From Elgaria multicarinata webbii (lineage: Eukaryota > Chordata > Lepidosauria > Squamata > Anguidae): a stretch of DNA of 64,000 bases. The stretch spans positions 694,501 through 758,500 of the forward strand of contig NC_086188.1 of the NCBI RefSeq assembly GCF_023053635.1, read 5' to 3'. Below are positions 1 through 11,297 of this stretch, in pieces. Below the pieces are notes generated by a model. It did not search any database, was not told the DNA's origin, and was given only the letters and a program-made list of their open reading frames with translations. The position numbers and the translations under genes are program-made. The first letter of the stretch is position 1; every line of letters starts with the position of its first letter.

Positions 1-225
1 GGCCTCTCTCATGTTTCTAGGTTCTTTCAGGACTGCTCTGCTTCCCGGAAGAACCGAGGTCAGGTCTCCCAGTACGTCAGCAGCAGCTATTTCCTGACCT
101 ACCTCCTGGTTACCTTGTGAAAACCTCTTATCAAAGGCGAGCGCTTCCTGGTCTGCTCTGAAAAAGAGCCATACAGGTGTTTCTTTACTAAACGGGTGGG
201 GGACCGGTGTCTCCCCCCCCTGATG

Positions 226-302
226 TTTTGGCCTACAACTCCCATCAGCCCTAGCTAGCATAGCCAATGGGGAGGGACGATGGGAGTTGTCGGCCAAAAC
301 AT
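226..302. mobile_element. palindromic MITE copy
   Basis: An inverted repeat pairs ttttggcctacaactcccat with its reverse complement atgggagttgtcggccaaaa around a short loop. This is the abundant squamate hairpin family built on ACTACAACTCCCA. Confidence 0.7.
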
Positions 303-339
303 GCCCACCACATCTTAGGGGAAAAAGTATTTCTCTAAA

Positions 340-476
340 GTTGCCTCCCCAACCTGGTGCACTCCAGATAGGTTTGAATTACAAGTGCCAGCATTCCCTA
401 GTCAACATGGCCAGCTGGGGGATGCTGGGAGTTGTAATTCAAACCTATCCAGAGGGCGCCAGGTTGGGGAAGGCTG
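340..476. mobile_element. palindromic MITE copy, long arms
   Basis: Arms ccccaacctggtgcactcca with aggtttgaattacaa pair with ttgtaattcaaacct and gcgccaggttgggga. The arms are about 50 bases and flank a small loop. Confidence 0.75.
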
Positions 477-1182
477 CCCTAAAGCCACGGTGGTTTTCTC
501 TCTGCCAGGACCCTGTTTACCTGGATCCCAGGTGGCTGTGTGAGGCTGAGATCATGAGCTTACTTATTCTGCCTCTGCCGACAGTGTGTGCTTGGTGCCT
601 TGTAGAGCACAAGAGGATAGGTCCCTGCCCAAGGAGCTTACAATCTGATGCTCACCACCAGGTTGGGAAATGGAGGTGAGAGCAAGCAAGAGGAGGAGGG
701 GCTTTAATTGTAGACCTTCATACTTAGGCTTAGTTTTCAGAGGGGATGTGGACTAAGGGGTGATGCCAGTGGTTTCCTGGAAAAGGTGGGGTTTGGGGAG
801 GCACTTGAAGGGAGAGCAGGGCCCCTACGCTCCTATTGTGGGAGGCAGTTCCAGGCACAAGGGCAGTGGCAGGTGTTTGAGGGGGCAGGTGAACGTTCAG
901 ATTCTGTGTGTTTTCCCCAAGGCCAGAGACAGCTTTCAGAAACGGGAGTCAGCCATCCCTTCATTCTCCCGGAATGCTAGGTGTCGCCTGATATTTGTAA
1001 CACCCACCAGTGACTCACTTCTGTAGTTTGCAATCTCCATTTGTAACCTCATCTGCAGACCTCATGGCCACAACCTGTAGCGCGGTGAAGAGTTCCGGAG
1101 AATTTGCACATTATTTTGTGACTTTAGTCATGTTAAAGTTGTGGGTTTTACAATCTGAATGACCTCCTGTTGTTATTTTTAG

Positions 1183-1277
1183 AAAACTATCCAGATAGTA
1201 CAGTACCCTTACTAGGCCAACTCAAAAGATCACCTCCAAATGTGCAAGCTTTTGAGATTTCCAGATCTCTTCATCAA
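1183..1277 (+). other. exon-like open segment in P2RX7 intron 7
   Basis: A 95-base stretch lies between a reasonable acceptor (gttatttttag) and a strong donor (CAA|gtaaga) and stays open for 31 codons in one frame (NYPDSTVPLLGQLKRSPPNV at its start). I recognise no homologue. Its length would break the P2RX7 frame if included. It is probably a chance pseudo-exon. Confidence 0.15.
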
Positions 1278-1721
1278 GTAAGATGTTACAAAAAACAGGT
1301 TAGCCAGGGTGCGGGTAGGAGGTGGAATAGGAGAGGGGAAAGACTGAGTAGGTGATGATGTCTGCAAGGTCAGAGCTTAAAAATGATAGGGAAGCGGAGG
1401 AAGTTTTGCAGACATTCAAATTGGGCTCTGCCAGGGGATGTGGTTTCAGTTAAAACAAATTACCAGGAGACAGTTGCACAGCCGCTTCTGCTTGTCTGAG
1501 CAATCCAATTGATTTTTGTTTAAAGGTCTAATCTGTTCATTTCCAATAGCATTAAAAGCACTAATGTCTTTCTTTTGATTGCTTTTAGTATTTTATGTAT
1601 TTCATTGTTGTAAGCCGCCTTGTGAGTGCCCCTGCCCTGAAACGTGGCCAATAATACATTTCTTTCCCCTCCGGATTGTTGACCCTGTTTTAAAAGTGCC
1701 CACCTTGTTGTATCTCTCAAG

Positions 1722-1858
1722 GGTGGCATCATTGCCATTGAAATTAACTGGAATTGCATCCTGGACAAATGGCTTCACCGTTGCCAGCCCAAATATGGAT
1801 TCCGCCGCTTGGATGACAAAAAAACGAATGAAGCTTTGTATCCTGGCTACAATTTTAG
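1722..1858 (+). CDS. P2RX7: P2RX7 exon 8
   Basis: Encodes [17 protein letters not shown] through YPGYNF, with the last two conserved ectodomain cysteines and the N/F/R ATP-contact motif. The acceptor ends in tctctcaag and the donor is gtaaag. The final two bases start the arginine codon completed by exon 9. Confidence 0.93.
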
Positions 1859-4800
1859 GTAAAGGATGTTTGAAAAGACCCAACTATGTCGAGATTCTAC
1901 TTCCGTATGTAGCAGCCTAATAAGGGGGAGACTTCAGGCTTCCTGCTGACTTCCAAGTTATCAGGGATGTTTCCCTTTTTCTTCTATTTTTAAAAGTACA
2001 GTGATTCCTCCCCCCTCCACTTAGTTAAAATACATTCTGAGCTGGGCTGGCTCGCTCAAGAAATATATAGTAGTTCTTTGGTACCTCTAGGAAGCGAGGC
2101 TGCAGCCAAAACATGCCAGGACACCCTTGATCCCGCCATGTGCTGTAGCAAGTCCCCTTCGTCCGCTGCTGGTCTTGCCCTGCTTGCTTGCAGGAGCCGT
2201 AGAAACAGCCATCCTGTTTCTCCTTTCACTTCCTGATTGGACGGGGCAGTCCCCCCAAGAAGCTGGCTTCAGTCCATTTCAGTAGGGCTTGCATAAGAGG
2301 GGTGCATGATTATTTATACCCCATGTTTCCATGACATCACGGATCCAATGTGAGCACGAGCTTCCTGTTTTGGGGGTTGGACATTTCCCATGGAGAATGC
2401 CACTCTGGGGAATTCAAAATAACTTTGCCAGAACTGTGTTCGAAAACACAGCCTACAAGATCTGACGCATCCACAGAAAATTAGCCATTGCCTTTGCCAG
2501 TAAAACATGCCTCAGCTGGTGACCAGAAATCATGCAACAGGAGATCAAAGTGCATTAAACTTTTATGCTGCAAGGGAAAGAACAACTAGCGAGCTGGTGG
2601 TCAAATGATTTACCTGAGGGTGCAGCGCACTGAAAGGAAAATTTGCCAACAGAATGAGGAGAACAAAAATGTAAAGGACGTTGCAGCCTGTGGAGGGGGA
2701 GAATTTGGGTTTCGAGGTCTGCCTTTCCACTTAGATCCTCCAAGGTGTTTCCCATTGAGGATCACAGTCTGGCAGTATAATAGGGATTATACTGTTCCAT
2801 GTAGATGCCATGCGAGAAAGGAGAAACCAGTGTAGAGTCTAGGTAAACCCTTACCTCATCCATATTTGGGGTTTATAATTCTTTGCCAAATCTTGCGTTT
2901 TGTCATTATAGATTTGCAAAGTATTACAAGCAGGCCAACGGGAAGGAGGAGAGGACGCTGATCAAAGCCTACGGCATCCGCTTCGACATCCTTGTCTTTG
3001 GCACGGTAAAGGCAACCACAGTTTCCTTCTTGACGGTTCATTTTAGATTCAGAGAAGCAGGAACGCTGGGGCCCAAATAGACATGGCACTATTTGTGCAA
3101 TTAGCAATGTTTTCTTAAAAAATAAATAACAGGCATGCCCCTCCTCCATCCTGATCCAGATTAGGTCTCTGGCAGTAGGGGATTGGGGGTGGGGGCTTTA
3201 ACTCTTTGCTCCCTGCTGAGGTCCCAATCCAGATAGCGCCCTCCGCATCTGCTCTTTGCATTGAAAGGAAAGGTTTCGTTGTCACAAATGGAAGTTTTCA
3301 TTTCAGTGCAAAAAACAGATGTCAGGAGGCATCTGATTTGTACCTGACTAACTCAAGATAATGCCTTTTGCTGTTTTATATTCACTTTAAGTGACCTCTC
3401 TCCACTCACTCGGTGTCCTCTACACATGCCCCTTCCTCCTATTTCTGGAAGCAAGAGACAAAGGTGCTGGAGCTTCTCAGAGAGATGGGTGAAGAGCAGT
3501 TGCCGTCTTCTTTAAAAAAACAACTCTTTTGTTTCCTCAAAGGCAGGACAATTTGATTTCTTTGAGCTGCTGGTGTACATAGGTTCAGCACTTTCCTACT
3601 TTGGCCTGGTAAGAGACACTTTTATATCGCACCGCCTTCAGAGGGTTGTGTGTGTCAACTTCTGCAGAACTGGCTTCCTTAGGGAAATTGAATCCCTGCC
3701 CTCTTCTCATTTGGATTTGGGAACTCTTGCCTTAGTGGTTGTTGGAGTTCCTAGCTCTCTTGCTTTGTGTATTGTTTTAAATATTGTTATATTTTACTGT
3801 TATAACCCACTTGGAGTTATCCAACCCACTTGGAGTTATTATTGTGAACCGCCCAGAGAGCTTCAGCTATTGGGCGGTATAGAAATGCAAGAAATAAATA
3901 AATAAATAAATTTGGGGGGGAAAGGTGGGATATAAGTTTAAAATATAGTAACAATAAAATAAACAACATTGTTCTTTTCCTTCACAGGCTCAGCTAGTTG
4001 TTGATTTTCTCATTACTTCATACACATTCCCCTGCTTCAAATCCAATCCAGTGAAGAAATATTACTACCAAAAAAAGTGTGAATCAGTAACAGGACCAAG
4101 ATGGGTAAGAGACACGATCAGGCATAAGATACCGTTGCTACTCATGGATAGAGTTCACCTCACTGTAGGAAGGATGGTCATAAATGTAGGGAAGATTTTC
4201 TTGTTGCTTTTCTTTCTTTCTTATACCTGTTAGAATTATGCCAAGTAGATGTACACTCCAGCACTGGACAGGAATCACACAACAGATCTAAAGCAGGAAA
4301 AAAATCATTCTTGAAATGATAGGAGGTTACTTCAGGGGAGGAGAGAAACCTTTCTGGCACTCTCCAGGGTTTTTCTTCCTTTCACATTTTCATAGAATCA
4401 TAGAATAGCAGAGTTGGAAGGGGCCTACAAGGCCATCAAGTCCAACCCCCTGCTCAATGCAGGAATCCACCCTAAAGCATCCCTGACAGATGCTTGTCCA
4501 GCTGCCTCTTGAAGGCCTCTAGTGTGGGAGAGGCCACAGCCTCCCTAGGTAACTGGTTTCATTGTCGTACTGCTCTAACAGTCAGGAAGTTTTTTAAGAA
4601 AACTGCTCACACTGGAGTGTTACAATGCAAAATACACAGCTCCCAAGCAGTAAAAACAACAACAAACTCCTAAAAGAAATATTTCACTCTTTACATTTTT
4701 GCCATTTTTATTTCAGAGGTGGAAGGCATGGGTCACTCATATTACTAGCAGTGTTGCAGGCATTTGCCGATAGTCACTTCTGAATCCCTGTCACTGCGGT

Positions 4801-7800
4801 ATACAGTAAAGCAGTGGGGAAACAGGGAGAATTCCATGTCCCTGACAAGCAAGTATTGTGGGATCGTACACTGGACAGATAAGACTTCCTTGCAATAGGC
4901 ATGATAGCTAGGGGAAAGACACTGGATCCCTTGCAATCACAGGTCCAAAATTCAAAATTGAAATTTCGATGACTTCTATTATTAATGAAATTGCAATGCC
5001 TTAGTCGATTCAACAAAAAGCCCAGGGTCAATATGCGCATGTCCTTTGTTTCTCTTCTGCTGAGCAGACTCTGCTGTACGTGAGTTTCGTTGATGAGCCA
5101 CACATCTTCATGATTGACAAACTGCTGAGGACAAGCCTGCAGAACGTTAAGGGCGAGGTTATTCACGTGAGTTAGGAACGTTCTTTTATGTGGGTGTTTG
5201 CATTTGCCCCGTGTACGTACTGACAGGTTTGTGAGAAGACAGAGCGTCCCGGCAGCGGACTGGTTCGAACGTGATGCTAAACTGTAGGACAGGGTCACAA
5301 GAGCAGCCTCCCGCCCTCGGGGATCTGTACCCCCCACTTTCCCCTCCAATGTGGTTGCAAAGAAGCCCTCGGCAGCTTCTGCTTCAGACTACCTGCAGCT
5401 TGCCATGTTGTCTGAACCTGGACAAACTCGAGTTAGTTGAAACAAGCCAACTACAAACTATATGAAGTTGGCTTGTTTCATCTAACCATAGTTCAGACGG
5501 ACCAGAGTTTAGATTTTGAAGGACGTGTGAACCCGTGTAGTGGTTAATCCACAATGGATGTGGAAGCGTCCCATCTCTTCCTTGCAGCTATGCTGGAGAA
5601 GAGGGAAAGGAGGCACTCGTGTGCCTGAGGCTTCCTGAGGCACATTCTCATCATGGTAAAGTCTGGTTTAGTGAGGCGATAGGGTGGGCAACGCGTGGGC
5701 AACAAAGTGCATATGTGGCCCCTGCTGCCTCCTGCTGCAGTGCGGACAGAATTTGCAGCGGCAGCAAAAGCATTGGCAATTTGCTGCGATGGAGTGGCAA
5801 ATAGGTCAAACGTAGCTTTTTCTGGAGGTAAATTTGACCTACTTACTGCTCCATAGTGGTTTACTGCTGAATTTTGGCAGCAAACTGATGTTCCTTTTCT
5901 CGCCACCATATTTGGTTGCATGGCAAGAGTGTGGGTCACCAGAAGGTCTGGGGAGGGGGAATGCCCCCCCCCTCCGAAATTGCCCATCTCTGATTTAGCA
6001 TTACGTTCGAATGCAGCCGTGATGGTCTTCATTGTCTGTGGATACACATTTGATTACAGACCCTATTGGGACCGAGGAAAGGATGATTTTATCACACTGC
6101 TTTCAAGTCCTTTCCCCGTCTCTGAAAGGATATCGTAGACCCACAAAAGGCACAGGAAGGGCAATCAAAATCGCTACGGACCTGGAACATCTTCCCTGTC
6201 AGGGAAGGCAGAAGTATGCGGAAGTTTAGAACAAAGGCTGCCTAGTTACGGGGGTGGGGTGGGGGGCAGGACAGATGCAAAAGAGGTTTGTAACAGCTTG
6301 CCTGGTAGGGAGAAAGTGGACAGAGGGGATTTCCGTCCCTGCTCTCATGCTACTAGAACTTGGGGGTCATCCAGTGAAACTGTGTTGGGGGACAAACAAA
6401 ATGAAAGGCTTCTTTCACAACGCAGAAATAATTTACGGAATTGGCTGCCATAAGACCTTTCCTTTCATTTATTACAATAGCCAATACAATACAGTCATAT
6501 AATATCAAAACTCTTTACGTGCTACACATATATGTACACACTCACACATGTGCATGGTGATGGGTACTGTTTTAAACGGCTTTAAAAGGGGATTAATCCA
6601 GTCTCTGGAGGCGGAGTGGGCTGTCGATGGCTTTGCAATCCCAATAGTGACACAGGACACCCAGGTTCCGAGGCCCTGTGGGGAGGAGCAACGGGGAAGG
6701 GCCGGGGGGAGGGGCGGCTTCCTGCCCTGGCCGTGAGCTTCCTGGGGCCTTTGGTTGGCTGTGGTGCCTCTTTTCTTTCTTGAACAATATTTATGAATCT
6801 GTTCTATGAAACTGATTTCCAAGCATTGTACAGAGGACAAGATTACTCTCCTGGGAGCACTTGTTGGGAAAGCTGTGTTTTAGGCAAGGACTGAAAACCA
6901 AGGCGGGTTAGCACCAGGCTTATTTCTAGCGGAAGGCGTTCCAGGGGCTATGACATTCAAGGCCCTGTTCAGGGCTGAACCTCTGAAGCCCTGGGTACCA
7001 CCAGGAGGTTATCTCCTGAGGACTGCAGCAACCAAGCACGGACCTTTGGCCAGATCCAGCAGGACTCCTCTTGCATCTTTGATAAGTTGCCATCTGTATA
7101 TACAGCAGCCTTCCCCAACCTGGTGCTCTCCAGATGTGCTGGACTACAACTCCCAGCATCCACAGCCAGCACAGAGCGGCACACTTGGATGTGACATTCA
7201 GGAGAGCTCTTACTCCATTCCATCAACATTTGAAGGAGGGCTGCAGGGGGAGGGGCTTGTTCCTGGGTGAAGGGACCCATTTTATCAATCCAGATCGCTC
7301 CCATTGCTCAGGGAAGCCCTCCCTGCGCCAAGGTAGCCTCTCTGAGCATCCTCTCCCCCGCCTCCCAGTTCTGCACATGGCTTGGTCTTGACATCAGGCC
7401 CGCATTGTCTCCTTCATGTCCGGCGTCCTTTGCTCCGCCTCATGGTACAGCTGGAAAAGGTGCGCTGTGCACGGCAGGTATGGCCCCAGCACTGAGCCAT
7501 GCATGCGTTGTCTCTTGACTGCAGAGACGCGTCGGCGATGCTGCGCCTGCTGCCAAACTCCCGCTGCAGCGTCCGGATGAAGCTGTTCCTCTAGGGACCT
7601 CCCAGGAGCTGCAGCCCCTCAACACGGCAGAGGAGCCGCCGCCGCTGCCTTCCTTCCGCGAGCGTCCGCCTTGGTGCAGCTGCGGAAAGTGCCGCCCGGC
7701 ACAGCCCTACTGGGAGCAGCTCTGTTGCCGGCGGACGGCCGGGCCGTGCATCACCGCCTCGGCTTTGTTTGAGCGGCTCGTCCTTTCCAGGCTGACGCTG

Positions 7801-8019
7801 GAGTTTGTCCTGCTCTACAGAGACCCCTTGTTGGACCTGAAGGCCGAGAGTCTCTGCCGGCCGCTGCGGCACTGCGCTTACGAGCAGTACCTTCGCTGGC
7901 GCTTTGGGCAGGAGGACCTGGAAGAAAGGGCCGTGATCCCGAGCTGCTGCAGGTGGCAGATCAGAGACGCCTTTCCCAGTGAGAAGGGCGAGTACTCCGG
8001 CTTCCAGAAGAAGAAGTAG
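1722..8019 (+). CDS. P2RX7: P2X purinoceptor 7, 3' part (exons 8-13, spliced; 5' part outside window)
   Basis: ATP-gated trimeric cation channel of the plasma membrane. P2X7 responds to high extracellular ATP and in mammals drives inflammasome activation and large-pore formation. Six exons join in frame to 335 residues plus stop, matching about residue 253 to the end of the 595-residue human protein. Visible parts are the last two ectodomain cysteines (exon 8), the ATP-contact segments NFRFAKYY and [12 protein letters not shown] (exons 8-9), TM2 (exons 10-11), and the P2X7-only ballast domain (exon 13) with its CxCGxC and CC cysteines and the SCCRW motif. All splice sites are GT-AG. Upstream exons 1-7 must lie before base 1, because no homologue of exon 7 is visible in 1-1721. 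Oddity: exon 11 is about 14 codons shorter than in human and lacks most of the cysteine anchor. The gene lies tandem with P2RX4, its closest relative. Confidence 0.93.
2912..3005 (+). CDS. P2RX7: P2RX7 exon 9
   Basis: Encodes [20 protein letters not shown] and then [16 protein letters not shown] carries the ATP-binding lysine that corresponds to human K311. The acceptor is cattatag and the donor gtaaag. The exon ends in phase 0. Confidence 0.95.
3543..3608 (+). CDS. P2RX7: P2RX7 exon 10 (start of TM2)
   Basis: Twenty-two codons, [20 protein letters not shown] then GL, matching human GGKFDIIQLVVYIGSTLSYF then GL. It forms the pre-TM2 segment and the pore-lining half of TM2. The splice sites are clean and in phase 0, and the length equals exon 10 of P2RX4. 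Confidence 0.95.
3736..3912 (+). mobile_element. LINE/SINE 3' end with (AAATA)n tail
   Basis: Ends gtgaaccgcccagagagctt, cagctattgggcggtat, then an (aaata)n tail. Near-identical ends occur at 29990-30085 and 48195-48260, so they belong to one retroposon family. It lies in P2RX7 intron 10. Confidence 0.7.
3988..4104 (+). CDS. P2RX7: P2RX7 exon 11 (end of TM2, shortened cysteine anchor)
   Basis: Thirty-nine codons starting [20 protein letters not shown] and running to [17 protein letters not shown]. Human exon 11 is about 53 codons because it holds the CCRSHIYPWCKCCQPC cysteine anchor; here one cysteine remains in that place, before KKCES. The splice sites are good (acceptor ttcacag, donor gtaaga) and the frame is kept. 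Confidence 0.93.
4391..4594 (-). mobile_element. CR1 3' end fragment
   Basis: Begins catagaatcatagaatagca, the reverse complement of the CR1 3' terminal repeat (ATTCTATGATTCTATG), followed by agttggaaggggcctacaag. It lies in P2RX7 intron 11. Confidence 0.85.
5068..5166 (+). CDS. P2RX7: P2RX7 exon 12
   Basis: Thirty-three codons containing [18 protein letters not shown], matching human YVSFVDESHIRMVNQQLL, then [12 protein letters not shown]. This is the juxtamembrane cytoplasmic segment leading into the ballast domain. Acceptor ctgagcag, donor gtgagt, phase 0 at both ends. Confidence 0.95.
5410..5500. repeat. long hairpin (different palindromic MITE family)
   Basis: gttagttgaaacaagccaac is followed after an AT-rich loop by gttggcttgtttcatctaac, a near-perfect inverted repeat. 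It is unrelated to the ACTACAACTCCCA family and lies in P2RX7 intron 12. Confidence 0.7.
7100..7172. mobile_element. palindromic MITE, half copy
   Basis: Contains ccttccccaacctggtgctc, tccagatgtgctggacta and caactcccagcatcc, one arm of the family hairpin. In P2RX7 intron 12. Confidence 0.6.
7525..8019 (+). CDS. P2RX7: P2RX7 exon 13 (cytoplasmic ballast domain, stop)
   Basis: Terminal coding exon of 164 codons plus TAG. It encodes a proline-rich linker, the WCSCGKCRP cysteine cluster, [33 protein letters not shown] and [13 protein letters not shown], closing with [10 protein letters not shown]. These align along their length with human P2X7 residues of about 440-595, the region that binds zinc and GDP in the rat structure. 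The sequence is GC-rich. The acceptor is tgactgcag. Confidence 0.95.
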   Translation, partial: RRVGDAAPAAKLPLQRPDEAVPLGTSQELQPLNTAEEPPPLPSFRERPPWCSCGKCRPAQPYWEQLCCRRTAGPCITASALFERLVLSRLTLEFVLLYRDPLLDLKAESLCRPLRHCAYEQYLRWRFGQEDLEERAVIPSCCRWQIRDAFPSEKGEYSGFQKKK

Positions 8020-8194
8020 CTGCTATCCGCGGAGGCTTCGTGCTGTGGCCGTGGCGCACACGGGGGCAAAACAGAGTCAGCCGGGGGGGGGGGTGCCGCG
8101 GCCTCCTCCCTTTCCAAACCCCTGCTGTGTGATCTCCTACGTGTTCCACACACTCTCTATAATCAGCGGCCATCGCTTATGTTGCTGGCATGTA

Positions 8195-8390
8195 TGATGG
8201 CAGTGTTGGACTGGACTGTGGAGATCTGAATTCAAATCCCCACATGGCCTTGGAGCTCACTGGGTCGTCTCTCAGCTTAGCCCACATTACCCAGCTCACA
8301 GGACTATTGGGAGGGCAAAATGATGGAGAAGAGCTATATATTCTGCTCTGAACCCCTTGGGGCAGGATAGAACTGGAACCAACAGACTGT
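8195..8390 (+). mobile_element. tRNA-derived SINE
   Basis: Contains a B-box-like gaattcaaatccccac, then the body gagctcactgggtcgtctct and a tail with ccccttggggcaggat. This is the layout of squamate tRNA-derived SINEs. It lies 0.2 kb past the P2RX7 stop. Confidence 0.65.
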
Positions 8391-8948
8391 TCTGCATTTC
8401 TTTTTTGTTACCCTTGAATGAGGCTCAGCTGGAACGAATTCCTCTCCCTGCCCTCATGGACCCCCTCCTCCCAGCAGCCCCGGGGAAAGGAGGTGAGGAC
8501 ACGCTATTGCCAGGCAGGTCGATGCTCAGGTGAACAAAGCCGTTTCCAGGCCTCCCTGGAGGGCCAGCCCCCTTGCTCCTCCTCTTGGGCCTTGTAGCTG
8601 CCTTGTGCCCCTGCCTGCCTGCCTTCTGGCCCAGACGACAGAGATGGTGAGGAGGAGGAGCGGTGGATGCCCCTTGCCCTGCCTGCTCCCGGGCTTCTCT
8701 GCTGGCCGAGCAAAGAAGTGGGAGCAATGGAAGGGAGGGGGCGTAAAAGCACAGGAGACTCCCTGAGGGCGAGTGATTCCCCAGGGGCCCTCCAGGACCT
8801 GGACCCGGCACGGAAGCAACCTCTCGACCTGTTCACGCAAAGGATGTAAACTCACAGCCCAGCCCACACGACTGGGATTCCAGATCAGACTGTGTGGCTC
8901 CTAGCTGGTTTCGGTCACAATGCCTCCTTTATAGTTCGTGCCTAAGCA

Positions 8949-8954
8949 ATTAAA
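8949..8954 (+). terminator. P2RX7: possible poly(A) signal of P2RX7 (ATTAAA)
   Basis: The common variant ATTAAA lies 0.93 kb after the P2RX7 stop, followed by a T-rich stretch. A canonical AATAAA at 10111-10116 is an alternative. No transcript evidence is available, so the 3' end is a guess. Confidence 0.3.
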
Positions 8955-9215
8955 GCCTTGGATCTTCCTTTCTGTTCAGAAATAGAACACTTGCTTCCGT
9001 GTGCCAGGGCATGAGCCTTGGTGATCCAGATCATCCGGGCTGGCTGATTCCACTGAGAACCCATCCATTTCTTTGTGTATCTTTTCGAAGCGGGTTTCTG
9101 TTGCTTCTTTCCCAGTAATTCAACCGTAAGAACCTGGTTTTTCAGGAAGGGGGGAAAGATAATTCGCAAAGGGGAAGGCAAAGCAGGGCTCTTGCACAGG
9201 GGGCGTTTCCGTAAA

Positions 9216-9312
9216 GACACCAGAAGAGCCCTGAGGCTGGATCAGGCCAAGAGTCCACCAAGAGTCCAGCATCCTGTTCACACGGGCCAATCCACCGGCA
9301 GGACATTTTCGC
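9216..9312 (-). mobile_element. CR1-type 3' terminal fragment
   Basis: Matches the first 100 bases of the element at 10141 (accagaagagccctgaggct), with a small internal repeat of caagagtcca. Confidence 0.65.
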
Positions 9313-10140
9313 CATGCCTCAGATCATCCCAACCCAAAGGAAAAGGGCTCTGCAGGATAGGTTTCTGGGGCCCTGGCAAGTATGTTTGGGGTTGGGTTCC
9401 CACGGGCCCACGCCTAGCAGTGCCCCTGCTGCCAACTCTTGCTCTACACGACGGTGGTTACCACCACTTCGTGGCTTGGGGAATTCCGCTTCCCACCACA
9501 GAGCATTTTTCTTGCGGTCTGAGTCTTTGCAGTGGCACAGAGGAAATCTGGCCGACACACAGTGAGACATAGCTCAGTGTTAGAACGCGGGTTCTTCCTG
9601 CAGAAGATCCCAACCTCTCCGGTTGGAAGGGTCACGTGCCGGGTGAGGAGGGAGAGCCACCCTCTGCCAGAGGCCCTGGGAGCACGGCCATCGCCAGTGT
9701 CAGCCATGCTAGGCAGCGGGCCAAGTACTATAAGGCAGTTTCCCGTGTTTGGAAATGCACTCCGCATAGTTATGGCCGGCTGCAAAGCCCAAACTTCCGC
9801 TACCATTTTGCTTCCTGGTTAACACCGGCTTCTTGATATGCTTACCAAAAATAAGTTACTAGTCCTCAAGGGTTTTTATCAACCAACCTGCTTCTACATA
9901 TTTCTGTTAATTTGCTTAGTGTGGTGGTGTTTTAATTTTTCAGATGCACCCAGACAAATTAGTATTTACAAGCCTATGCTAATATTTCTGCACTGATGTA
10001 CAACATTACTTATTTGCTTCAGGAACTACTGGAATCCATGTTTTTATTGTGATTTAATTGGCCATTTTACATGTTTTTATTAGCATCCTGTCAGTCTTTT
10101 TTCATATTATAATAAAGGCTTAGTAGAACAATCTACTAAG

Positions 10141-10620
10141 AACACCAGAAGAGCCCTGAGGCTGCATCAGACCAAGAGTCCGTTCTGTTCACAGAGTGGC
10201 CAGCCAGATGCCCATGAGAAGCTCACATGCAGGACATGAGTGCACCAGCACCTTTTCACCCACATTCCCCAGTGCCCCAGCAACTGGTTCATATCGGCTT
10301 ACTGCCTCTGATCCTGGAGGGAGCACATAGCTGTCAGAACTAGTAGCCATTGATTGCCGCCGCCTCCTCCAGGAATTTATCCAACCCCCTTTTAAAGCCA
10401 TCCAAATGTGTGTCCATCACTACTACATCTTGCGGTAGTGAATTCCATAGTTTCCATCTGCGCTGTGAAGAAGCCCTTCATGGGATGATGACCCCTTTGG
10501 GTTCTAGTTATAGGAGAGGGAGAGAACAATGGCTTCCTAGCCACGGTCTCCCTTCCATGCATAGTTCTGTACACCTCTTATGTCTAAGCAATACATTGTT
10601 TCTACATTTATGCTGTAGAA
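10141..10620 (-). mobile_element. CR1-type LINE 3' UTR fragment
   Basis: Starts accagaagagccctgaggct and runs through the blocks actagtagccattgatt, ccccttttaaagccatcca and atgacccctttgggttctag. The last of these is shared with the 3' UTR of the reverse-transcriptase-bearing copy at 43890-45200. Confidence 0.75.
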
Positions 10621-11252
10621 CAAACAGCATGGAACGTGGCTCGGCAGTTACAAGGCAGATGGTACTATGTGCTACTCAATGCACCTCTGAATCACTGGCC
10701 TTCCAGTCCGCCTGTGCAAGACTTGGGTAATAATTTTGCATTACATGTGATTTGGGGTTGTTCAGTTACTTCCACTGTAAGAAGTGGCAGGATAACTCCT
10801 CAGATGAGGCTGTCAGTTGTAACTCTCTGTGAGTGCCTACTCTGGGCTATCCTCGGTCTAGTCTGCTCCAGAGACTTGCACAGAAATGCTGCTGCTTTGT
10901 ATGGATACAATCTGGGGGTTGTGGCTTTGGTAACAGCCCTCTGCTCTCAGCACCTGCCTAGGCTGGATCAGACCCTCGAATGCAGTCTTCCCCAACACCT
11001 GCTGCTCTCCAAGGTTTTAGGACTACAGCTCCCAGCCAGCCTGCTCAGAGTTGTAGTCCATCCCATCTGCAGAGCAGCGGGCGAAAGGGAAAGCTGCTAC
11101 GGAACCAGGCGCACTCCATGGCCGAGGGGGACACGCGGGTTCTGGTGGCGCCTCTCCGGCGCAGGGATGCTCGGGGCCGCTGGAGCTGCCCCCCATCCCT
11201 CCCTGTTTTCGGGCTGGAACTCGCTTGCCAAGGCCGGAATCTGCTGCCCGGC

Positions 11253-11297
11253 AGGAGGAGGAGGAGGAGGGTGGTGGTGGTGGTGGTGGTGGTGGTA
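11253..11297. repeat. (GAG)n(GTG)n compound microsatellite
   Basis: Compound triplet tract upstream of the P2RX4 ATG. It produces meaningless poly-Gly and poly-His frames. Confidence 0.9.

Larger units (their letters stand above)
8020..11100. other. P2RX7 3' UTR and P2RX7-P2RX4 intergenic DNA
   Basis: No further coding exon is recognisable here. The stretch holds a tRNA-derived SINE (about 8195-8390), CR1-type 3' fragments (9216-9312 and 10141-10620), a tRNA-like SINE head at about 9545-9620 and a palindromic element at about 10983-11075. Open frames such as 8425-8867 on the minus strand and 9075-9572 on the plus strand have no recognisable domain. Confidence 0.6.

Noticed and set aside
1-180. 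Open stretch at the left edge that might be P2RX7 exon 7
   Set aside because: It lacks the CPIFRLGD signature and the conserved cysteines of exon 7; no other exon fits.
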